This document shows, one piece after another, positions 58,207 to 64,000 of a stretch of DNA of 64,000 nt. The notes under the pieces were generated by a model. The model did not search any database and had not been told where the DNA came from. It saw only the letters and a program-made list of their open reading frames with translations. Source of the stretch: SAR92 clade bacterium (GTDB lineage Bacteria > Pseudomonadota > Gammaproteobacteria > Pseudomonadales > Porticoccaceae); contig JACNKP010000042.1 of the NCBI GenBank assembly GCA_014381985.1, positions 1 to 64,000 of the forward strand, in the 5' to 3' direction. Made by a program: the position numbers and the translations under genes. Position 1 is the stretch's first letter; the number at the start of each line of letters is the position of its first letter.

Positions 58207-60216
58207 TTATGCGTCTTCGTTTTCGTTAATGTCAATAAGCACATCGTCTGCGGCAACCTGTTTGCCAGCGACAGCCGTAACTTCAGCTACCGTGCCGTCA
58301 ATTTCAGCTTGAATCTCATAATGCATTTTCATCGCTTCCAGCACGGCTAAAGTTTGCCCTTTGCTGACTTCATCACCTGGTTTCACCATGACTTCAAGCA
58401 ACAGTCCGTGCATGGGGGCGATAACACGACCTCCTCCCACGGCTTCAGCCAACGCACCGTCGAGAATAATGAGGTCTTTGAAGAAGGCGCCGCGACCCCC
58501 AATAGAGCAATACATTTGGCCGCGCTGGCGCTGCATAAACTGAGCGACTAACTTAACCCCATCCAATAACACCACAGCCGCGTTGGCCTGTATGGATACT
58601 ACCTGTATCACTGCACTTTGCTCGGCAGTGGCGTCAGTGACCTGATAGGTATCTACACTGCTATTTACGGGTGATATTGACAGGTCGTGAGTAGTCTCAT
58701 CAAACTGATACTGCTTGCGCGAGACCATAGCGCTGGCCATGGTCCAATTTTTAAGCTCACAACTTACTAGCAGGCTGTGTTGGAAATACGCTTTGTTCTC
58801 TAACCAGAGGTCAAGCGTTGCCGCCACTGCACTGTCCGAAAAGCTCACCGGCGCCACTGCAAGGTCAGCCTCGGAGAACTCTTCAGCAATAAAGGCGGTG
58901 CTTGCGGCGCCGTCAATAAAGCTTTGTTTTTCTAGACACTGAATCAAAAAATCTTTGTTGTTGGGCGTCCCAAAAAGAACCGTTTCCTTAAGCGCACCAA
59001 TCAGCCGTAAGCGCGCAGTCTCGCGGGTTGGGCCATAGCCAATAATCTTGGCCACCATGGGGTCATAAAACGGTGAAATGGCCTGACCCGAGGAAATACC
59101 ATCGTCAATACGCACACCCACACCTGGGGCTGGCACCCAAAGATCGACTGGACCAGAGGCCGGCAAGAAGTCTTGGCTTGGGTCTTCAGTGTATAGGCGC
59201 ACTTCAATGGCATGCCCCTCTAAAGTGATATCGGCTTGGCTCAAACCAAGAGGCTCGCCCTGAGCAACACTGATTTGCAGCGCCACCAGGTCTAGACCAG
59301 TAATGAGCTCGGTCACAGGATGTTCAACTTGCAGGCGAGTGTTCATTTCCAAAAAGTAAAAGAAGCCGCTGTCATCGAGCAAAAACTCAACTGTTCCGGC
59401 ACCGCGATAGTTAATACTTTTAGCCGCATCAATCGCCGATTGACCCATTTTCTCGCGCAGTTCCGGGGTCATTACCGGACAGGGGGCTTCTTCAACGACC
59501 TTTTGATGACGGCGCTGCACCGAGCAATCACGCTCGCCCAGATGTACGGTATTGCCCATGGTGTCGGCAAATACCTGTATTTCGACATGCCGGGGCTTGA
59601 TAATGGCTTTTTCCAGGATAAGCTCGCCTGAACCAAAGGCCCCTTCTGCTTCGGCACGGGCTAGTTTTATCGCGTTAGCAAGATCAGCCTGATCGTGAAC
59701 CAGACGCATACCGCGCCCGCCACCACCGGCGGCGGCCTTGACCATGAGAGGTAAATCAATCTTAAGCCCCTCTGCCAATAGGGTTTTGTCACTCTGGTCG
59801 TGGCCCTCATAACCAGGCACACAGGGTACACCCGCTTCAATCATGCGGCGCTTAGACTCGGCCTTGTTACCCATGACATCAATGGCTTCACGCGTCGGCC
59901 CGATGAAAACCAGGCCTGCGCTCTCTACTGCTTCAGCAAAGGCCGCATTTTCACTGAGAAAACCATAGCCAGGATGAATTGATTCTGCGCCACTGCTGGC
60001 CGCTGCTTGCAAAATAAGCTCTGGAACCAAGTAGGACTCGCCAACAGGTCCTGGCCCAATGCGCACTGCATCATCGGCCAACTGAACATGGGGTGCACTC
60101 GCGTCAGCGTCGGAGTAAACAGCCACTGTTCGGTAGCCCAATTTTTTGGCCGTACGGATGACTCGGCAGGCAATTTCGCCGCGGTTGGCAATTAATATAC
60201 TATTAAAGTTATTCAT
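58207..60216 (-). CDS. atuF: Acyl-CoA carboxylase biotin subunit, AtuF-like
   Basis: The 669-residue alpha subunit carries an N-terminal biotin carboxylase (FNSILIANRGEIACRVIRTAKKLG; KAAAGGGGRGMRLV ATP loop; HLGERDCSVQRRHQK; EMNTRLQVEHPVTEL) and a C-terminal biotin carrier with EAMKM (biotinyl K630). It works with the beta subunit two genes upstream. AtuF (geranyl-CoA) and LiuD (methylcrotonyl-CoA) alpha subunits are hard to separate without a tree. The neighbouring AtuE- and AtuA-like genes favour AtuF. Confidence 0.82.
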   Translation of the reverse strand: MNNFNSILIANRGEIACRVIRTAKKLGYRTVAVYSDADASAPHVQLADDAVRIGPGPVGESYLVPELILQAAASSGAESIHPGYGFLSENAAFAEAVESAGLVFIGPTREAIDVMGNKAESKRRMIEAGVPCVPGYEGHDQSDKTLLAEGLKIDLPLMVKAAAGGGGRGMRLVHDQADLANAIKLARAEAEGAFGSGELILEKAIIKPRHVEIQVFADTMGNTVHLGERDCSVQRRHQKVVEEAPCPVMTPELREKMGQSAIDAAKSINYRGAGTVEFLLDDSGFFYFLEMNTRLQVEHPVTELITGLDLVALQISVAQGEPLGLSQADITLEGHAIEVRLYTEDPSQDFLPASGPVDLWVPAPGVGVRIDDGISSGQAISPFYDPMVAKIIGYGPTRETARLRLIGALKETVLFGTPNNKDFLIQCLEKQSFIDGAASTAFIAEEFSEADLAVAPVSFSDSAVAATLDLWLENKAYFQHSLLVSCELKNWTMASAMVSRKQYQFDETTHDLSISPVNSSVDTYQVTDATAEQSAVIQVVSIQANAAVVLLDGVKLVAQFMQRQRGQMYCSIGGRGAFFKDLIILDGALAEAVGGGRVIAPMHGLLLEVMVKPGDEVSKGQTLAVLEAMKMHYEIQAEIDGTVAEVTAVAGKQVAADDVLIDINENEDA

Positions 60217-60274
60217 TAATAAACCTTCCTAACAATCTGTTTTATATAGTTTATATATCGGCCTATAAAGCGCG

Positions 60275-61096
60275 CTAGATCTCTTCGTTCCAATAAGCTT
60301 TACGCTTCTCTACAAAAGCTGCGACACCCTCTAACCCTTCTGGACTGAGCATGCATTGCGCAAAACCTCGGGATGCAAAATCCAATGCATCTGCTCTCGG
60401 GCGGCGTAAGGTTTCAAACAGAATGCCTTTGGTTACCGCATTGGCGCCAGGGGCACAGGCATTAATCTGCTGTAAAATAGTGTCACATTGCGCCTCAAGA
60501 TCCTCTACATTGTCGGCAACGCCATGAGCAATGCCCAACTTAACCGCCTCTTCTCCTTTAAAACGCGCACCGGTAAGCATCAGCCGACGAGCCTGGGTAA
60601 GACCAACACGCTCAGTAACAAAGGGTGCAATCTGCGCCGGGGGAATGCCTAGGCTAGTCTCGCTGAGACGGAAACGTGCATCTGCGGTAACCAGAGTCAC
60701 ATCAGCAACACAGGCAAGGCCCAGCCCTCCGCCGATGGCGGCACCTTCCACCAAGATAATCACGACCTGAGGTTGCTCGTTGAGCATGATCATAACGTCA
60801 CCGAAGGAGCGGTTACTCTTGGCCACTTCAGCAGCATCACTTGTCTGCATACCGGACTTAAAGCCTTTAATATCACCACCTGCGCAGAAGAAGCCACCTT
60901 TGCCACGCAACACAATAGTGCGAATACTGCGGTCATCTTTAACCAAGCTGAGCACGTTAACGAGCTCATCTGTCATCTCTGCGTTCAGGGCATTCTTAGC
61001 CTCGGGGCGGTTAAACCAGATCTTTAGTACAGAACCTTGCCGCTCTAAGACCAGCGAGTTGGTTGAGGGTAATTGTGTTTTAGCTAGATCACTCAT
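60275..61096 (-). CDS. atuE: Enoyl-CoA hydratase, AtuE-like (isohexenylglutaconyl-CoA hydratase)
   Basis: The 273-residue crotonase has the FCAGGDIKGF oxyanion region and AAIGGGLGLACVADV. LSETSLGIPPAQIAPFVTERVGLTQARRLMLTG resembles AtuE more than generic EchA proteins; this is a memory-based judgement. AtuE hydrates isohexenylglutaconyl-CoA after geranyl-CoA carboxylation. It sits between the carboxylase beta and alpha genes (gaps 30 and 58 bases), which fits an atu or liu operon. Methylglutaconyl-CoA hydratase (LiuC) is the main alternative. Confidence 0.78.
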   Translation of the reverse strand: MSDLAKTQLPSTNSLVLERQGSVLKIWFNRPEAKNALNAEMTDELVNVLSLVKDDRSIRTIVLRGKGGFFCAGGDIKGFKSGMQTSDAAEVAKSNRSFGDVMIMLNEQPQVVIILVEGAAIGGGLGLACVADVTLVTADARFRLSETSLGIPPAQIAPFVTERVGLTQARRLMLTGARFKGEEAVKLGIAHGVADNVEDLEAQCDTILQQINACAPGANAVTKGILFETLRRPRADALDFASRGFAQCMLSPEGLEGVAAFVEKRKAYWNEEI

Positions 61097-61126
61097 GTGA
61101 TTATCTCCGCTATTTAATTAATCAGG

Positions 61127-62749
61127 TTACAGACGTGCAACACCAAAACTGTTGGGGCGCAATTTTCTGCAACGGCCTTCACGTACCGTTTCTAGCAACA
61201 TCCCCAAGGTTTTACGCATGTTTCGTGGATCAATCATGCCGTCGTCCATCATGTGGCCTGAGGTATAAAAAGCATCAGATTGGGAGTCGAAGATGTGCGC
61301 CATCATCTTTTCTTGCTCCGCTAGCATCTCCTCGTCTGCATCTACGCCCATAGCGGCCGCTTTGCCACGGGCTACCATAGACATGGTCTTAGCAGCCTGC
61401 TCACCGCCCATTACGCCCATTTTGGCGTTGGGAAAGGTGTACAGGAAGTCGGGATCATAACCGCGCCCACACATGCCGTAGTTGCCCGCACCGAAACTAG
61501 CGCCGGTCATAAAGGTAATACGCGGCACATCAATGTTGCGCACTGCCTGAATCATTTTCGATCCATGCTTAATCATGCCCGCTTGCTCAGACTTGGTGCC
61601 GACGATATAGCCAGTGGTATTTTGAAAGAACAATGCAGGAATATTGGCCTGGTCTAACAGTTGCAAGAACTGAGTAACCTTGTTGGCACCCTGAGGATCA
61701 ATTGGGCCATTGTTACCAATAATACCCACCGCTTGGCCAAAGATTTCTGCCTGAACACACACGGTAGAGACGCCAAAACGCGGTTTAAAATCTAAGAAGT
61801 CAGAGCCATCAACCACTCGGGCGACCAGCTCACGCATGTCATAGGGTGTACGGTAGTCCGTAGGAATGATCCCGGCTAACTCATCGGGATCATAGATGGG
61901 CTCAAGGAACGATCGCTTGGGTGGCAATGAGCAGTTATCATTCCATTGCAGACGATCGACGACTTCACGGCATATTTGCAGCCCCTGGCCGTCGTTCTCG
62001 GCTAGGTATTCAGCCAAACCCGAGATAGTAGCGTGCATTTCTGCCCCACCCAACTCTTCTTCGGTAGCTATTTCACCGGTAGCAGCCTTAAGTAGTGGCG
62101 GTCCAGCCAAGAAAGCCCGTCCTCTGCCCGTAATGGCAATAACATAGTCACTGAGGCCTGGCATATAAGCACCACCCGCGGTAGACGAGCCATGCAGTAT
62201 AGAGATCACCGGAATACCCGCTTTACTGAGCTGTGCGAGGGAGCCAAACAACGCACCCCCGACACTAAACCCCTCTACCGTGTAGTTCATTAAGTCGCCG
62301 CCGGCACTTTCCACAAGATGAACAAAGGGTAGCTTTTGCTCCAGAGAGATTTGCTCGGCTCGACGAATTCTGTAACCGCCAGCGGTGGTTAAAGAGCCCG
62401 CTAATATACCGCTATCGTCGACAACAACCACGCATCGCACGCCGGAAATAAACCCAATTCCAGAGATAACCGTTGATCCAGGGATCGACTTTTCCTCTTT
62501 CTTAGTGTCGACCATGTAACCGGCGATATTGCCTATTTCTAAAAATGGCATACCTGGGTCGAGCAGGCGGGCTAAACGCTCGCGCGGTGTTAGCTGTCCA
62601 CGGGCATCAAAACGTGGCTTGCGCTTCTCGGAGATTGCACGGCCCCGGCCATTGAGTTCATTGAGCCTATCGACCAGCTCTAGCATTTCTTTGCGCTGAC
62701 GTAAAAAGGTCTCTGAGCTGGTGTTTATTTTTGAGGCAAATACTGCCAT
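61127..62749 (-). CDS. atuC: Acyl-CoA carboxylase carboxyltransferase subunit, AtuC-like
   Basis: The 540-residue beta subunit is a biotin-dependent carboxyltransferase with two crotonase-like halves. Motifs include RERLARLLDPGMPFLEIGNIAGY, LVESAGGDLMNYTVEGFSVGG, ILHGSSTAGGAYMPGLSDYV, and the second-half FFQNTTGYIVGTKSEQAGMIKHGSKMIQAV. The size matches AtuC and LiuB. It lies 34 bases after the AtuA-like gene in the atuA-C-E-F order. Geranyl-CoA and methylcrotonyl-CoA substrates can be told apart only by pocket residues in an alignment, so the specificity is inferred from context. Confidence 0.82.
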   Translation of the reverse strand: MAVFASKINTSSETFLRQRKEMLELVDRLNELNGRGRAISEKRKPRFDARGQLTPRERLARLLDPGMPFLEIGNIAGYMVDTKKEEKSIPGSTVISGIGFISGVRCVVVVDDSGILAGSLTTAGGYRIRRAEQISLEQKLPFVHLVESAGGDLMNYTVEGFSVGGALFGSLAQLSKAGIPVISILHGSSTAGGAYMPGLSDYVIAITGRGRAFLAGPPLLKAATGEIATEEELGGAEMHATISGLAEYLAENDGQGLQICREVVDRLQWNDNCSLPPKRSFLEPIYDPDELAGIIPTDYRTPYDMRELVARVVDGSDFLDFKPRFGVSTVCVQAEIFGQAVGIIGNNGPIDPQGANKVTQFLQLLDQANIPALFFQNTTGYIVGTKSEQAGMIKHGSKMIQAVRNIDVPRITFMTGASFGAGNYGMCGRGYDPDFLYTFPNAKMGVMGGEQAAKTMSMVARGKAAAMGVDADEEMLAEQEKMMAHIFDSQSDAFYTSGHMMDDGMIDPRNMRKTLGMLLETVREGRCRKLRPNSFGVARL

Positions 62750-62783
62750 ATGGCCGTCTCCATCTATCTTTTAAGATAATTTT

Positions 62784-64000
62784 TTAGGCGTTAACTTCAG
62801 TGGCAATAGCCGCACTGACCGGAATTGAAGCATCCAACATTAATTGACCGAAACCCTTGCCTTGAGCGTCGTTGCGTATACTCGCCATACCCCCGCCTCC
62901 CAAGACATCATGGATTAAAAAGTTAATCGCGTTGGTACCTGGCATCAGGTAGCGCTCGACGTAGCAAAGACTTTGTTGCGTGGCACCTTCAGGTAAAAAG
63001 TGTGCAAAGCGCTCTGCCACAGCCTGCTCGCTCAAGGCCGTATAAATGTAAGGAAGATAGCGAGGCTGGCGAGCAATGATGCCCACATTGGCCTTATTTC
63101 CTTTGTCACCGCTACGAGCCAGCGCCAGCTTAATCAGGGGCACATTCACGGCATTGCTGTCCAGGGGCGCGCTGGGCGCCTGTGGTCGCTCGATGAGATC
63201 TCGATTTAGCGGTGCGCCCTGACTATCTGGGCAATCAATGTAGGTGCCATCAAGCTCGACTTGAATCCGCAAGTTTCCTTTGGGCAGAGCAAAAGAAAAT
63301 AACCTCACCACTGGCGATGGCTTAGGTCGCGCACCAGCGAAGCCAGACAACCCGGGCGGTGTCGCCAGCCCAAGGCCCACACACTCTTTTAACAGTATGC
63401 CGATGCCCGCAGGATCTGCGTGTTTTACGGCAATCTTCATGGACAGCTCTCGACAATTAGCCACAGCCGCATTTGCCCCGTACTGACTTTCAGCGCCAAT
63501 TAACTCAACGCTAGTTTCACTGTAATCCGCTAAACCATGCAATTTTAAGGTTCTACGTGATGCTGCAAAAATAGCAGCGGCCAGTTTATTGGCCTTTTTA
63601 TCTGCATCTACGCCATAAAAAGTCATACTTGTACCACCACGAAACTGATCAGCGTAGGTGCTACAAACTTTATAGGTATCAGGTGCGGGCAAGCCAGTAG
63701 CGCCTTTTACTTCAACAAGGTTCTCGCCGATCTCCGTCAATGTCACATTAGAGAAGTCACAAACAACATCTGGCAAAATATAGGCTTGGGGATCACCAAT
63801 TTCATAAACCATCTGCTCAGCGATGGTACCCACCGAGATAAGACCACCTGTCCCCTCAGGCTTAGAGCAGGTAAAGCTGCCGTCGGCTTTAATTGTTGTA
63901 ATAGGATAACCAATATTTTCAAGATTGTTAGAAAGCTCCCAATCAGTAAAGTTGCCACCAGTAGCCTGTGGCCCGCACTCTAAAATATGTCCGGCAAGAG
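62784..64000 (-). CDS. atuA: AtuA-like protein, 5' end cut by the window edge
   Basis: The frame is open from the stop at 62784 to the right edge, so the 349-residue stretch from a GTG at 63833 is not the true start. The last in-window codons, read upstream, give GHILECGPQATGGNFTDW, typical of the DUF1446/AtuA N-terminal domain. SVGTIAEQMVYEIGDPQAYILPDVVCDFSNV follows. The C-terminal part has KANVGIIARQPRYLP and the end of the AtuA-like ferredoxin-fold domain. AtuA is needed for acyclic terpene use but its reaction is not known. It is first in the operon seen here. Confidence 0.85.
   Translation of the reverse strand, partial: LAGHILECGPQATGGNFTDWELSNNLENIGYPITTIKADGSFTCSKPEGTGGLISVGTIAEQMVYEIGDPQAYILPDVVCDFSNVTLTEIGENLVEVKGATGLPAPDTYKVCSTYADQFRGGTSMTFYGVDADKKANKLAAAIFAASRRTLKLHGLADYSETSVELIGAESQYGANAAVANCRELSMKIAVKHADPAGIGILLKECVGLGLATPPGLSGFAGARPKPSPVVRLFSFALPKGNLRIQVELDGTYIDCPDSQGAPLNRDLIERPQAPSAPLDSNAVNVPLIKLALARSGDKGNKANVGIIARQPRYLPYIYTALSEQAVAERFAHFLPEGATQQSLCYVERYLMPGTNAINFLIHDVLGGGGMASIRNDAQGKGFGQLMLDASIPVSAAIATEVNA

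Noticed and set aside
62784..63833. Short complete-looking 349-residue AtuA gene
   Set aside because: The frame continues open to the right edge with clear AtuA residues, so the gene is cut by the window rather than short.

Overview
The window looks like a chromosomal segment of a marine gammaproteobacterium. That placement is an inference from the core gene order (rpsB-tsf-pyrH-frr-cdsA-dxr-rseP-bamA-skp-lpxD-fabZ-lpxA-lpxB-rnhB-dnaE-accA), the Pseudomonas-like dapC and dapD genes, moderate GC and a large acyl-CoA catabolism load. An OM60/SAR92-type (Cellvibrionales-like) host would fit, but a genus cannot be named from the sequence alone.

Layout. (1) 1-2.1 kb is the edge of an integrated element. 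A divergent tyrosine recombinase lies directly downstream of the 3' end of a tRNA-Gly, and two pairs of TGTCCCA repeats sit between them. The rest of the element lies left of the window. (2) 2.1-7.8 kb holds a tRNA-Glu/tRNA-Gly operon with its promoter and terminator, a 31-residue basic protein, alaA, pdxB, a 5'-3' exonuclease, epmC and one unrecognised gene. (3) 7.8-27.2 kb is the envelope/translation cluster on the minus strand. It departs from the usual order in two ways: a FabH-like synthase sits between rnhB and dnaE, and uppS is absent between frr and cdsA, where a terminator is found instead. (4) 27.5-34.4 kb is a plus-strand run of map, glnD, dapC, nth, a YffB/ArsC-like gene and dapD.

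(5) 34.4-64 kb is an acyl-CoA catabolic region. It has a two-Rossmann FabG4-like reductase divergent from a thiolase, a TetR regulator behind duplicated DNA, a quinone-oxidoreductase-like MDR enzyme, hydrolases, an alkylsulfatase-like lipoprotein and a Crp-family remnant. A thiolase/SDR/MaoC operon could form a (3R)-specific beta-oxidation module. A POT peptide transporter and a hotdog thioesterase follow. Two convergent acyl-CoA dehydrogenase pairs look like alpha/beta heteromers. The last operon is fadH, a GST and atuF/E/C/A-like genes, with AtuA cut by the right edge. Together the right third could degrade methyl-branched, unsaturated isoprenoid acids of the citronellyl/geranyl type. That substrate is an inference.

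No CRISPR array, rRNA, complete prophage or insertion sequence was seen. The most unusual signals are the displaced uppS, a terminator-like hairpin at the start of the rpsB leader, the paired TGTCCCA sites, the Nth iron-sulfur ligand spacing, the duplicated region before the TetR gene and the paired dehydrogenases.
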